From an uncultured Pseudanabaenaceae cyanobacterium (GTDB lineage Bacteria > Cyanobacteriota > Cyanobacteriia > PCC-9006 > JAAUQQ01), in assembly GCA_937949725.1 (NCBI GenBank), contig CALECT010000064.1, positions 1 through 57,655 on the forward strand: a stretch of DNA of 57,655 nucleotides. Reading direction: 5' to 3'. Below are positions 1-8,823 of this stretch, one piece after another (positions within the stretch are counted from its first letter, which is position 1; each line of letters opens with the position of its first letter). The notes beneath the pieces are model-generated. The model saw nothing but the letters and a program-made list of their open reading frames with translations, was not told where the DNA came from and searched no databases. The position numbers and the translations under genes are program-made.

Positions 1-497
1 ACCTCAGCGCCAGTGCCAATCAAGTTCTTTCGCATCCGCAAACAAGGAATCTGCACAGCACCGCCGCCATCCACCGAGATCACCTCATCCCGCACCACCT
101 CAAATCCTAAAGCCCGGTAAAACGGTCCTCCGGTGAGCGAAGACAAGACCCAGAGAACGCGATCGCGTCTCCGCAAAGCCTCCTCCTCCATCGCCCCCAG
201 CAGCCGCGTCGCAATACCCTGCCGCGTGAACTCCGGATGTACAAACAACGCATTCACCCAAGGTCGCCACCGGGCCAGCGCCCCAAAACCCACAATTAAT
301 CCATGCACCTCCGCCACAAAATGGTGCTCATCCCAGCCCCGTAGCTCAGCCTTACTCGCCAACAGCGCATCTACCTGCGACGCATCATAATCCTTCGCTG
401 TCAGCACCTTCAGCGACATCAACTGTAAATCTCGGATTGCCTCTAAATCCTCAGGCCGCGCTATCCGCACTAATAATTCAGCTTCGCGAGTCAGCAT
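1..497 (-). CDS. GNAT-family N-acetyltransferase, 3' end outside window
   Basis: Reading leftward from an ATG at 495-497, the frame stays open to the window edge, giving about 165 residues with the stop outside. The product begins MLTREAELLVRIARPEDLEA and carries a GNAT core: the acetyl-CoA loop region reads FVHPEFTRQGIATRLLGAME, and the later GGPFYRALGFEVV is the usual GNAT 'FY...GF' motif. The family moves an acetyl group from acetyl-CoA to an amine; the substrate cannot be read from sequence. The gene stands alone on this strand with a roughly 490-bp non-coding stretch upstream. The family is secure; the function and the C-terminus are not. Confidence 0.85.
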   Translation of the reverse strand, partial: MLTREAELLVRIARPEDLEAIRDLQLMSLKVLTAKDYDASQVDALLASKAELRGWDEHHFVAEVHGLIVGFGALARWRPWVNALFVHPEFTRQGIATRLLGAMEEEALRRRDRVLWVLSSLTGGPFYRALGFEVVRDEVISVDGGGAVQIPCLRMRKNLIGTGAE

Positions 498-987
498 GGG
501 CAATTCAATAAGCGGCAAGGAACACATCGGGCATCGAAACTGGCCTAATCCTGCGTTTTCTCTCCCCAAGGCACCTGAGTAATGCCCCTGAGAGAATCAC
601 AAAATCAACAGCCCAACTGGCAAAATGCCCCAGCTTTAACGGAGGTCCTATCTTCCATTTGGCAGCAAAACCACGGAATTAACCAGCAGGAGATTGCCAG
701 TTAATCAATCGTCTAGCTTGATTAGGGCGAGTTGAAAGCCAGCATCAGCAATGGGGCTCTAAAGATAGCGGATTCCAGCGCAATTGACTTAAGAACCGCT
801 CCCCATGACTACAAAAACAACCCAACTCGTTCCTGACTTGGAAGCCAATAACCCCAAAGATACGTAACAAAGACTAAAGCATCCTAACTTTTTCAGGAAA
901 CACAGCTGACTCCCATGAAGTTTCCCCTGGTCCTATAGATAGGGCCCTCAGAAGCTTCGTTAAACTACTCACACAGGATTTAAAGCA
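498..987. other. Non-coding stretch
   Basis: About 490 bases without a credible gene. A short inverted repeat (ggtcctata / tagggccc region near 930-948) lies some 40 bases upstream of the small peptide gene at 988 and may belong to its leader or promoter. No RNA gene was recognised. Confidence 0.5.
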
Positions 988-1110
988 ATGGCTCCTTCCC
1001 TCACCGTCAGCATCAGCGCCGTCTTAATGATCTGCGCCAGCTTCATCGTCCTTGTACCACTGTTCTACTGGCTCCTAACTGACGCCCGCCCTGCCCCCAG
1101 CCACCGCTAG
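988..1110 (+). CDS. 40-residue single-helix membrane peptide
   Basis: A complete 41-codon frame from ATG 988 to TAG 1108-1110, with an AGGA ribosome site (cacaggatttaaagca) correctly spaced. The peptide begins MAPSLTVSISAVLMICASF, has one hydrophobic helix (about residues 8-31) and a short polar tail DARPAPSHR. Size and layout match the low-molecular-weight photosystem and cytochrome subunits of thylakoids. The M-x-P-S-L start and the IV-x-x-P inside the helix weakly recall PsbX, but the resemblance is not enough for a name. It lies 45 bases upstream of another membrane protein gene on the same strand, so co-transcription is possible. Confidence 0.55.
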   Translation: MAPSLTVSISAVLMICASFIVLVPLFYWLLTDARPAPSHR

Positions 1111-1155
1111 GCTGAGCAACGCCAGGAAGTTATCACTACTACCTTTGCATCTGCC

Positions 1156-1707
1156 ATGCCCACAAGCTTCCCCCCTCCAGAGCCCCCTGCTTCCAAGGCT
1201 CCTGCTCAATCCAATCAGGATTCTGCGAGTCAATCCAACCAAGCCAAGCCAGAAGCTGGCACTGTCGTTGTGCTCACTCCGGCAAAAACGGGTGTGCAGA
1301 GCGCCCTGGCGATCGCCGCTGGCTACCTCTTCATAGCCCTCGGCGTCATCGCCCTCATGGGTTTTCTAGAAACCCAGTCCCCCCTCGAATTCACGCCCAC
1401 AATACTCATCATTCTCGGCCTCACCCAGCTCGTCCTCGCCACCGCCGGGGGCTACATCACAGCCCTAATAGCCCCCCGCAGTCACGACAGCTCACTAGAT
1501 CTCGAAGCCAACCCCTTCTACAAGCAAACTCCCTTCAAACATGGCCTAGGCCTCATGGCCCTAGCCTCCATTCTCTGGATTGTTTCCGCCATCCTGGGCC
1601 ACAGCCAAGAGCCCTGGCCAATCCAACTGCTCAACCTCGCCACTGCCATTTTCGGAATTGGCACAGGAGCATGGCTGCGTCAGCGGCAGTTAAAAACAGG
1701 CAACTAA
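1156..1707 (+). CDS. Four-helix membrane protein of unknown function
   Basis: A 183-residue protein with a Pro/Ser/Gln-rich N-terminal tail (residues 1-45) followed by four hydrophobic segments near 49-71, 80-105, 130-148 and 153-172. The segments between helices 2 and 3 (IAPRSHDSSLDLEANPF) are polar. No catalytic motif or named family was recognised. It sits 45 bases after the 40-residue membrane peptide and ends 3 bases before the stop of the convergent SRPBCC gene, so the two transcripts face each other almost without a gap. An integral membrane location is a safe inference; any role is unknown. Confidence 0.7.
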   Translation: MPTSFPPPEPPASKAPAQSNQDSASQSNQAKPEAGTVVVLTPAKTGVQSALAIAAGYLFIALGVIALMGFLETQSPLEFTPTILIILGLTQLVLATAGGYITALIAPRSHDSSLDLEANPFYKQTPFKHGLGLMALASILWIVSAILGHSQEPWPIQLLNLATAIFGIGTGAWLRQRQLKTGN

Positions 1708-1710
1708 GCT

Positions 1711-2148
1711 TTACTTCTTTGATTTCTTTGCCTTCTCAGCTTGCTCCGCTTTCTTCTTCAGTCCCCCCAGGGTTTGAGGCATTCCTCGCTGAATGATCTT
1801 GCCAATCGTCCGGCCCCAAAGAGGGCCCAGCAAGCCCAAAAACGTCAACGTATGGATAACCTCAACCCCATCTTCTCGCTCCACAAGTTGATGGTCATAC
1901 TGAATTTTGGATAAGGGCGATCGCGTTTCAACCAAGAATGACTCATTCACCACCACCGAGGCTAACCGTAGCGGCGTCCTCGGCCCCGTAGGTGACTGAT
2001 GCCACCCTGTCGTCCCCGTCTCAAACTTGCCATCCATTGCCGAAGCCTTCGTATCTGGATCCCACTTGGCCCAATTCTCCACATCGGCATAGAGCTTCCA
2101 GATACGTTCCACTGAGGCCTTAATGATGATTCGCTCTTCGTACTGCAT
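1711..2148 (-). CDS. SRPBCC (START/polyketide-cyclase-like) family protein
   Basis: A 145-residue protein. Its N-terminus MQYEERIIIKASVERIWKLY followed by ADVENWAKWDP is the typical opening of SRPBCC proteins (first strand, then V-x-x-VW-x-x-x-x-D-x-x-x-W-x-x-W). The rest fits a single helix-grip fold and ends in a Lys-rich tail (KKKAEQAEKAKKSKK), which may be unstructured or bind nucleic acid or membrane. Members bind hydrophobic small molecules in a central cavity, and the ligand here cannot be inferred. The gene is convergent with the membrane protein at 1156. Family is well supported, function open. Confidence 0.8.
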   Translation of the reverse strand: MQYEERIIIKASVERIWKLYADVENWAKWDPDTKASAMDGKFETGTTGWHQSPTGPRTPLRLASVVVNESFLVETRSPLSKIQYDHQLVEREDGVEVIHTLTFLGLLGPLWGRTIGKIIQRGMPQTLGGLKKKAEQAEKAKKSKK

Positions 2149-2299
2149 GGGAATTGTCCTGGCTGAGATTGAACAGAGAATGCTTGAGCCATTTTAGATA
2201 AGCAATGCTGCCAGCCAGCCAGCTCGTCATGTTCTGTCATCTGCGGCCTGGGCCAAGCTGCACCTATGCTTATAGCAATGCTCTAGCCCTGCCGCTCCC

Positions 2300-2872
2300 A
2301 TGCCCAAGCTGCCCCAAAAGCGATATATCCAAGCCGTCGAATTTCCCAGCGAAATCACAATGCAGCCCATTGGGCGGGTGCGATCGCCCTACACCGAACG
2401 CCACGGCACCCCCCGTCAGTCCCAACTCAAGTCGGCCCCAGAGGATTATCAACCTGCCACAGCTACGATTGAGCTCTTTGAAGAGGTGGTTCCGGCGATC
2501 GCCCTCAAAGATCTAGAAGGCTTCGACTACATCTGGGTCATTGCCTGGCTCCACCTCAACAACAACTGGAACCCCACAGTCACCCTGCCCCGAGGCCCCC
2601 GCGTCAAGCGCGGCACCCTAGCCACCCGAGCCCCCCACCGCCCTAACCCCATCGGTCTCAGCGCCATCCGCCTGCTCAAAGTCGAAAACAACATCCTTCA
2701 TGTCGAAGGCATCGACCTCCTCGACCAGACCCCCATCCTCGACATCAAGCCCTACGTCGCCTACTGCGATGCCTTCCCCCAAGCCCACTGTGGCTACGTC
2801 ACCGAAATGGAACAGGCTCGCGACCACGAAGCAGATGTCTTCGGCAGCCATCGCCCTGAAGTCAGCGGCTAA
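2300..2872 (+). CDS. trmO: tRNA(Thr) m6t6A37 methyltransferase TrmO (YaeB/TsaA)
   Basis: A 190-residue protein. TrmO methylates N6-threonylcarbamoyladenosine at position 37 of threonine tRNA using S-adenosylmethionine, through an unusual beta-barrel fold. The signature runs PIGRVRSPY near residue 22, then FDYIWVIAWLH, and the diagnostic RAPHRPNPIGLSAIRLL near 115. DLLDQTPILDIKPYV follows, as in the family. An internal Met at residue 21 (2360) just before the first conserved strand is a possible alternative start. The stop overlaps by 4 bases the stop of the convergent reductase gene. Confidence 0.93.
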   Translation: MPKLPQKRYIQAVEFPSEITMQPIGRVRSPYTERHGTPRQSQLKSAPEDYQPATATIELFEEVVPAIALKDLEGFDYIWVIAWLHLNNNWNPTVTLPRGPRVKRGTLATRAPHRPNPIGLSAIRLLKVENNILHVEGIDLLDQTPILDIKPYVAYCDAFPQAHCGYVTEMEQARDHEADVFGSHRPEVSG

Positions 2873-3615
2873 GCCTCCGAGCCATCTCTCCTAGCCCTTG
2901 CCAAGACCTTGTAGTGTATAAGCAACTCTTCTCCAAGTTGTTTGACCAATGACAATTTGAGCTGCGGAGCCTGAGCTGCCAAGAATCCCTGCCCGTCCGC
3001 TGGCGTCGGTGATCGCTCCCCCCCCAGCACCAAAGGGCAAATCGTCAGCCATAATTCATCCACGAGTTCCGCCTCAAACAAAGCTGCCGTCAGTTGACCT
3101 CCCCCTAAAACGGCTAAGCGATTGATGTTTTGATTGTCTAGATCGCGCCAAATCTGCGGCCAATCAATTCCACCGTTTCCAAGCTGCGGCGCAATTAAAA
3201 CTTGCTCAAAATGATTCGTTCTCTGCCATCGAGTTGCCCCTGCCTGACTCGTCAATAACCAACGAGGCACCGGCTGATCAAAAAATTTTGCAGAGGCATC
3301 CAGCTCACCGGATAGCGAACAAACCATTTGCACCGGCTGACTCGATTGCCCCCGTTCTTGGCGACCCTGCTTCAAAGCCCGCTCTCGCACCGACATCGTC
3401 GTGCCATAGGCCTGCAGCGTACCAGCTCCAAATAGAACCACATCAGCCAAAGCCACTTGGGCTTCCAGATGGGCTTGGTCCGCAGCAGAGCCAAAACGCG
3501 CTGGCGATCGCCCTCGGTCCGAGATCTTACCATCGGCACTCATAGCCAACACAACAGTGGTGTGAAGCAAGTCTTTTCTCGCGACCATAGCCTGAATTTT
3601 GTCCGGCAAAACCAT
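2869..3615 (-). CDS. RibD C-terminal-domain reductase (dihydrofolate-reductase-like)
   Basis: A 248-residue protein with the RibD C-terminal reductase fold: TTVVLAMSADGKISDRGRSP near the start is the family's first strand and 'DGKI' loop, AHLEAQVALADVVLFGAGTL is the helix-strand that follows, and LAVLGGGQLTAALFEAELVDE is the NADPH-binding region with its GGG turn. The family reduces pyrimidine intermediates of riboflavin synthesis or related substrates. This protein lacks the deaminase domain of RibD, so it is either a stand-alone paralogue or an enzyme with another substrate. A GGAAG ribosome site supports the ATG at 3613-3615. Convergent with trmO, 4-base overlap at the stops. Confidence 0.85.
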   Translation of the reverse strand: MVLPDKIQAMVARKDLLHTTVVLAMSADGKISDRGRSPARFGSAADQAHLEAQVALADVVLFGAGTLQAYGTTMSVRERALKQGRQERGQSSQPVQMVCSLSGELDASAKFFDQPVPRWLLTSQAGATRWQRTNHFEQVLIAPQLGNGGIDWPQIWRDLDNQNINRLAVLGGGQLTAALFEAELVDELWLTICPLVLGGERSPTPADGQGFLAAQAPQLKLSLVKQLGEELLIHYKVLARARRDGSEA

Positions 3616-3882
3616 CAGTAAATCTTCCGGGAATTATATCTCTCAAACGATATAAAGATGGCAATTAAAGTACGGCTACAAGATTTTATTCCTGCGATAC
3701 TCAAGCCAGGATCAAATTTGATCAGAGAGGTTCAAATATCTCTGACGAACTCTTTCCTCTAGCCAAAGTCTCAATCCAAATTAAAACAGGCCACAGGATG
3801 TTGCAGCAGCATCCTATTGCACTTCGCACTCCGTAAAACCTAAAGAGTTTTATTAGCTTCAAGCCTATTCGTAGATATTTCT

Positions 3883-5748
3883 ATGGCATCTGTGTCCCCC
3901 CATAGCTTTCGCCACATCCTGCTAACCCGCATCTTGCTATTACTGATGCCCCTCCTCGGTATCAGCGAATGGCTAGTGCTGCATCAAGCTCGCCGCAGCC
4001 TGCTCGATAACGCCCATCAGCAGGCCCAGGAAGTCGCTAAGTCCCGGGCAGTGACCCTTGAGTTACGTCAGCTAGAACTCATCGGCAGCTCAGAGACAAC
4101 CAACCCATGCAAACCCAGCTTAAATCATTCATCTGCCACCTCTCCCCTCAACCGTTGTGACTATCAGAGCATCATCCAACGCAGTCTCGACAACGTCCTC
4201 ATCCGGCCCTTCGTTACAAACCAAAATGCTTCAGTTCCAGTGCTGGCCATGTTTGGTCCCCAAGGGGAGCTGCTAGGTCATTCTGCGATGGAGTCATCCT
4301 TCCCAAGCCAAGCCAAGACCTGCTCTCCCAACCCCACCTGTGAACTAATGGGACAGCTCACTTCCACAAATTTCCCACTCACTCCGCCATCTAACGATCG
4401 CCCAGGCCAACCCAATCCCCACCTCATCCTCAACGGTCAGTGGATCATCGCCAGCCACAGCGTTCGCCTCGCACCTTTTGGCCCAACCCCAGATGGGGCG
4501 ATGCCGCCAGAGCAGGCTCCATCCCTCGGGCAAATCGTTGTGGCAATCCCCACCAGCCGAATCCTGGCCCCCCTCAAAAGCCTGACCCATTGGATGTTTG
4601 GAGCCACCTTCGCCCTCACGGGCATCTCCATTGCCGTGGCTCTGTACCTCTCCCGAGAGCTGGCTCGCCCCGTAGAACGATTACGCGATCGCCTCCTCGC
4701 AGTCCAGCGACAACTCACTGCAGCAGAACGACAACTCACTGCAGCAGAATGTAATACCCCAGACAGTCCTCCCCCCCAGGCTAGGAAGAGGTTCCTCTTC
4801 AATAAACCATCAGACAAACCCTTCAAAATCCAAGAATTTCAGCAATTGGCGGGTGCCTTCAATCAGCTCATTGACTGCCTCAATCACCGTTCTGCGGCTT
4901 TAGAGCAGGCCACACAAGAAGCCTACGCCACCAGTCAACTCAAAAGCGACTTCCTCGCTGCCACCTCCCACGAACTACGAACTCCCCTCAATGCCCTCAT
5001 CGGCCACATCCAACTCATTCAGGATGGCTACTGCGATGATGCAGAAGAAGAAGCAGCCTGCCTTAGCCAGGCCAATCAGGCAGCCCTACATTTGCTCAAA
5101 GTCCTGAATGAACTCCTAGACATCGCCCGCATCGAGGCCGGAAAATTTGAATTTGAACATCAACAGTTCGAACTAAGCGAACTTCTCACAGAAGTCCTAG
5201 AGATGGAACGTTCCCACCTGATTCAAAAAGGGCTCGCCTTTAAGGAACAGCTCCCCACAGGCAATTCCAACGCTAGTCACTACTGGGTCCAAGCCGATCG
5301 CGACAAACTCAAACAGGTCATCCTCAACATCATCAGCAACGCCATCAAATTCACTGACAATGGCAGTATCAACATTGCGCTACAGACCCTCAACGCGCTA
5401 GAAGGCATCGTAGCTCATCCATCAGAGCCAACCGTCGTCCTCAGCATCACAGACACGGGCATCGGCATCGACCAACATCAGCGCCAACGCCTATTTCGTC
5501 CCTTTGCTAGGGCCAGTCAAGCCAGTCGCCCCCCCTACGAAGGTAGTGGCTTGGGTCTTGCCATCTCCCGCACCCTCATGGAACGCATGGGCGGCTCAAT
5601 CCGCCTCTACAGTCCAGGTCTTGGCCAAGGCACCACCGTTGAGATTCACTTGCCTCTCCATCCCAGCCCCCTGTCTCCCAAAGCTATGCCAATAAAACCG
5701 GCTGTCCATCCTCATTCAAAGACTGACTCAAGCCACTCAACACCGTAA
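3883..5748 (+). CDS. Membrane sensor histidine kinase (orphan)
   Basis: A 621-residue kinase. A first membrane helix lies at about residues 10-30, then about 200 residues of presumed periplasmic sensor with no named fold, then a second helix (about 233-253, FALTGISIAVALYL). A HAMP-like linker containing a coiled-coil stretch follows. The dimerisation/phosphoacceptor domain carries SHELRTPLNALIGH. The ATPase domain has the N box (LNIISNAIKFTDNG), G1 (DTGIGID) and G2 (GSGLGLAI). It would phosphorylate an unknown partner; no response regulator is adjacent, and the nearest are the PATAN and OmpR regulators elsewhere in the window. Its last 65 bases overlap the 3' end of the opposite oxidoreductase gene. 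Confidence 0.93.
   Translation: MASVSPHSFRHILLTRILLLLMPLLGISEWLVLHQARRSLLDNAHQQAQEVAKSRAVTLELRQLELIGSSETTNPCKPSLNHSSATSPLNRCDYQSIIQRSLDNVLIRPFVTNQNASVPVLAMFGPQGELLGHSAMESSFPSQAKTCSPNPTCELMGQLTSTNFPLTPPSNDRPGQPNPHLILNGQWIIASHSVRLAPFGPTPDGAMPPEQAPSLGQIVVAIPTSRILAPLKSLTHWMFGATFALTGISIAVALYLSRELARPVERLRDRLLAVQRQLTAAERQLTAAECNTPDSPPPQARKRFLFNKPSDKPFKIQEFQQLAGAFNQLIDCLNHRSAALEQATQEAYATSQLKSDFLAATSHELRTPLNALIGHIQLIQDGYCDDAEEEAACLSQANQAALHLLKVLNELLDIARIEAGKFEFEHQQFELSELLTEVLEMERSHLIQKGLAFKEQLPTGNSNASHYWVQADRDKLKQVILNIISNAIKFTDNGSINIALQTLNALEGIVAHPSEPTVVLSITDTGIGIDQHQRQRLFRPFARASQASRPPYEGSGLGLAISRTLMERMGGSIRLYSPGLGQGTTVEIHLPLHPSPLSPKAMPIKPAVHPHSKTDSSHSTP
4708..4749 (+). repeat. Perfect 2 x 21-bp in-frame tandem duplication in the kinase linker
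   Basis: Bases 4708-4728 and 4729-4749 are identical (unit starts cgacaactcactgcagcaga). They encode two copies of a seven-residue unit, RQLTAAE. Seven residues is one coiled-coil heptad, so the duplication would lengthen the HAMP-proximal signalling helix by exactly two turns. Confidence 0.9.
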
Positions 5749-6838
5749 CTAAGTCCCGGCCCATGCTCCCCGGCGAGACAGGCGAGACCTGGTTCAATAG
5801 AGCACAATCGATGAAATGTTCACACATCTGCTTGAGGGGCTCTTGGGAAGGAACCTCAACCACCTCTCGCGTCTGATCCATCGGTACAATCCGCTGGCCC
5901 TCAGGCTCCAAACGCCCTCGCATCAGCACCAGGGAGTCTTCCGCCAGCTCATCAAAAATTAAAGCGCCGCGATCGCCCACCAGCACCAGCTTGCGCTGCT
6001 TATCAGGATTCAGCCAAGAGAAATGGAGGTTAACCGATAATCCCGCCGTGCCCGCCTGCAACGAAGGGAACGGATATTGCAACTGTGCCCACACCGTATC
6101 CGCCAAGCCCTGGGGCGAAAGCGGCGTCTGCAAATGGGGCTGAAGACAAATCTGCCCCTGGGCCTGCACCATCGTGGGGCCTAAGCCCAGCCAATAATTA
6201 AAAATCGCAATGTCATGGATTGCCAGATCCCACAGGGCATCAACATCCTGACGAACGGGTCCCAGGTGAGTCCGACTGGCATAGCCATAACGCAGCTGAC
6301 CCAGTGCCCCTGATTGAATCAAGCGATAGCCCGCTGACACCGCTGGATGAAACAAATAAGTATGGTCAACCATCAACTGGCGATCGCTGGCATCCGCTAA
6401 CCAGCACAACGTCTCACATTCCGCCGGAGTCAAGGTCAAGGGCTTCTCCGCCAATACATGGAGCCCCTGCTTCAACGCCGCCTCAATCACCTCGTAATGG
6501 GTCACAGCGGGCGTCGCGACTACCACAGCTTCCAAACCAGGTGTAGCCAATAGCTCTCGCCAGTCCGTCGTCAGCAAGGGAGCCTCTTCCAACAGCGAGC
6601 CCACCCGCTCCAGGGCTGGAGCATGGGGATCTGCCACAGCCACCACATCAGCTCGCGCCGCTGCTCCAAAATTGCGAATTAAATGGCTACCCCAGCGACC
6701 TGCTCCAAAAACACCAACCTTGAGGCGAGCCCCAGACTCCCCAACAGTCACTGGAGCAAAACCAGTCAGCGGCCCCTGGGCCACCTGGATCGATTCTTGT
6801 TTTTTAGCAGAAGACAAGTCAGTGGAAGACAAGCTCAT
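5684..6838 (-). CDS. Gfo/Idh/MocA-family oxidoreductase
   Basis: A 384-residue NAD(P)-dependent oxidoreductase. The Rossmann fold shows VGVFGAGRWGSHLIRNFG (G-x-G-x-x-G), then the family motif VLAEKPLTLTPAECE with the catalytic-site EKP, and DLAIHDIAIFNYWLG with the conserved D-x-x-x-H-D. Members act on sugars, cyclitols or their derivatives; the substrate is not readable here. I place the start at the ATG ending at 6838 because GGAG precedes it at the right distance; an ATG 30 bases further out lacks such a site. The 3' end overlaps the histidine kinase by 65 bases, convergently. Confidence 0.88.
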   Translation of the reverse strand: MSLSSTDLSSAKKQESIQVAQGPLTGFAPVTVGESGARLKVGVFGAGRWGSHLIRNFGAAARADVVAVADPHAPALERVGSLLEEAPLLTTDWRELLATPGLEAVVVATPAVTHYEVIEAALKQGLHVLAEKPLTLTPAECETLCWLADASDRQLMVDHTYLFHPAVSAGYRLIQSGALGQLRYGYASRTHLGPVRQDVDALWDLAIHDIAIFNYWLGLGPTMVQAQGQICLQPHLQTPLSPQGLADTVWAQLQYPFPSLQAGTAGLSVNLHFSWLNPDKQRKLVLVGDRGALIFDELAEDSLVLMRGRLEPEGQRIVPMDQTREVVEVPSQEPLKQMCEHFIDCALLNQVSPVSPGSMGRDLVTVLSGLSQSLNEDGQPVLLA

Positions 6839-6969
6839 GGAACTCCACGGCCAAGCCGCTTTACGCATAGTTCATAGAGGCTTGTATTCCGCAGCAATCC
6901 CAGTGGGCGAGTTTCCGCCAGCCCACCCCATGGCGAACTAGCAAACACAAATGAGCGTCGTTCTCGCTC

Positions 6970-7674
6970 CTATCCCATTGCCTGGGCTCGCTCAAAAGCG
7001 GCCTGGGCTGCTGCTTGCTGGGCTGCCTTAATGGATGGGCCTTTACCCTTCCCCCAACAACAGCCCTGGAGCCAAACCTCTGCTATAAAGCGTTCCCGAT
7101 CTCCATGGACAACGCTCGCTTCAGTCACGCGATAGTCCGGCAATTCCTTCCATTTCCCCTGGCTCCACTCCTGAAGCGCAGCTTTATAGTTCTGCTTGGC
7201 TGGGTCTTTGCGAATTTGCTCAGCCAGGGGCTCTAGATGGGGCAACAGCCAGGGAACCACGTAGCTCAGGTCATTTGTACTCAGATACAGCGCTCCCATC
7301 AAAGCCTCCAGAGCATCGGCCTGGCGACTGCGAAATCCCGCCCGATCGCCTGCCGCACTGGCGGACATGAGGATGTATTTATCCAAGCGGTAGACCTTGG
7401 CTATGTCAGCGAGAACGCGATCGCTCACCAACACCGAACGGAGCGCCGCCAAATCTCCCACCGGAGCATCGCCATAGGTTTCTAGCAAAAACTTCGCCGA
7501 GGCCAGTCGCACCACGGCATCCCCCACAAACTCAAGCTGCTCATAATTTTGATCCGGCGAGGCACTGGAATGGGTTAAGGCCAAATCCAGCATCCTCCAA
7601 TTAACTTGGTCGTAATCAACCAGACCCAACTTGCGTAAAAACTGCTCTAACCGCTGCCGTCGCTGGGGATCCAT
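6970..7674 (-). CDS. rnc: Ribonuclease III
   Basis: A 234-residue double-strand-specific endoribonuclease that processes rRNA precursors and structured or antisense RNAs. The signature is NYEQLEFVGDAVVRLASAKF, and the second acidic cluster lies in ADALEALMGALYLS. The four metal-binding acidic residues of the family are therefore present (E and D of the first motif, D and E of the second). Residues from about 160 form a double-stranded-RNA-binding domain (NYKAALQEW ... SIKAAQQAAAQAAFERA). Cyanobacteria often have more than one rnc paralogue, so this may not be the only copy in the genome. Confidence 0.93.
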   Translation of the reverse strand: MDPQRRQRLEQFLRKLGLVDYDQVNWRMLDLALTHSSASPDQNYEQLEFVGDAVVRLASAKFLLETYGDAPVGDLAALRSVLVSDRVLADIAKVYRLDKYILMSASAAGDRAGFRSRQADALEALMGALYLSTNDLSYVVPWLLPHLEPLAEQIRKDPAKQNYKAALQEWSQGKWKELPDYRVTEASVVHGDRERFIAEVWLQGCCWGKGKGPSIKAAQQAAAQAAFERAQAMG

Positions 7675-7893
7675 GATTAATCTTGCTGTGATATCTCGAA
7701 GGCAACTGCCTTCGCCCTAGCTCCACTCTAATTCGGCAGAAAGCGACCTGACGATAGATCTCACAACCGTCACAATGAATCGAGACATTTAGCTCTCAAG
7801 CAAGTCAGGCACAGAGAGGCAAATACCCCAAACCGTGGGAATCTCAGCCCAGGGAACCACCACAGACGAACAGCCCACCTACAACGAGCAAAG

Positions 7894-8577
7894 CTAAAAC
7901 ATAATCAAGGAACTACGGCTCTTCGAAGAGCGTCTCTTCGGAGGCATACCCGTAGCCTGGGGGACAGGCATTGGAGCCGGGGAAAGCGAATGGGGCAGGT
8001 CCACATAGTGCCAATGACGATTGGGCTCCGCAACCGCAGGCACAGAAATCCCCAAGGCCTCGTAATGCTGACGATGAACCTGAATCATCGTGCCTTCAAA
8101 GACGCCAACCAAACGAGCCAGCACAAACGGCGGCAGAGCGGCGATCGCATCCGCATCAAAGAATGCATCAAAACTGGACAATAAGGCCTCAGCACGCTGG
8201 AGCGGCTGCTTCTGCTCCGTAATCTTCTTCAGCCAATACATCCACTGGATGCGGCGGCGATAAGCATTTTGAGCCTCATCTGCGGTGGAGACATCCACCA
8301 GCTTCCATTTCTTACCTAGGGCAATGGCGAACTCGCAATCGTAGTCGCAGGGGCGCCCAATAGCAGCACCTGGGCCAGCAAATTCGGCATGGTAAGCCTT
8401 ACAAAGTATTAGGCCGTTGCGCCGTTGGGCACTGACCGCATTAAAGGGGGGGGACTCTTTTTGCACTTGCTTGAGTTGCGATCGCCAGAACAGACAAAAC
8501 GGAGAAACTTGCTCCGACGCGCTCAATTGGCCAGCGGGATCGAGGATCATTAGAACAGACCAACCGGGAGCAAACAT
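7894..8577 (-). CDS. Hypothetical protein, no recognised domain
   Basis: A 227-residue soluble protein. The centre has a compact, conserved-looking part: CDYDCEFAIALGKKWKLVDV followed by STADEAQNAYRRRIQWMYWLKKI, then helical sequence. The C-terminus (from about 205) is Pro/Ser/Lys/Arg-rich (MPPKRRSSKSRSSLIMF) and probably disordered and basic. Three Cys residues lie near 75-100 (LCKAYH, CDYDC) but do not form a recognised metal motif. Coding is supported by length and by codon use like the neighbours. It lies next to the RNase P RNA gene, on the same strand and downstream of it. Function unknown. Confidence 0.7.
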   Translation of the reverse strand: MFAPGWSVLMILDPAGQLSASEQVSPFCLFWRSQLKQVQKESPPFNAVSAQRRNGLILCKAYHAEFAGPGAAIGRPCDYDCEFAIALGKKWKLVDVSTADEAQNAYRRRIQWMYWLKKITEQKQPLQRAEALLSSFDAFFDADAIAALPPFVLARLVGVFEGTMIQVHRQHYEALGISVPAVAEPNRHWHYVDLPHSLSPAPMPVPQATGMPPKRRSSKSRSSLIMF

Positions 8578-8823
8578 TGCTCAGCGCAGTAATTCGCGGA
8601 AACAATATGTTTCCCCCTGCCAATCTGAAAGAACGGTGAATCTCCCCTAAAGAGCGCTTCACGCTCTCCTCATCCAGCCATGAACACTGCCATTGCAACT
8701 AAGCAGTGGATTGGGCTGAACCTAGATAGGCCCAAACCTCTGCAAGCCCTGAGTGAGATCGATTCCGAGAGGCATCAAGCCCCAAGTCATGGAGTCAAAA
8801 AACTCCAGCGTAGAAAACCTAGA

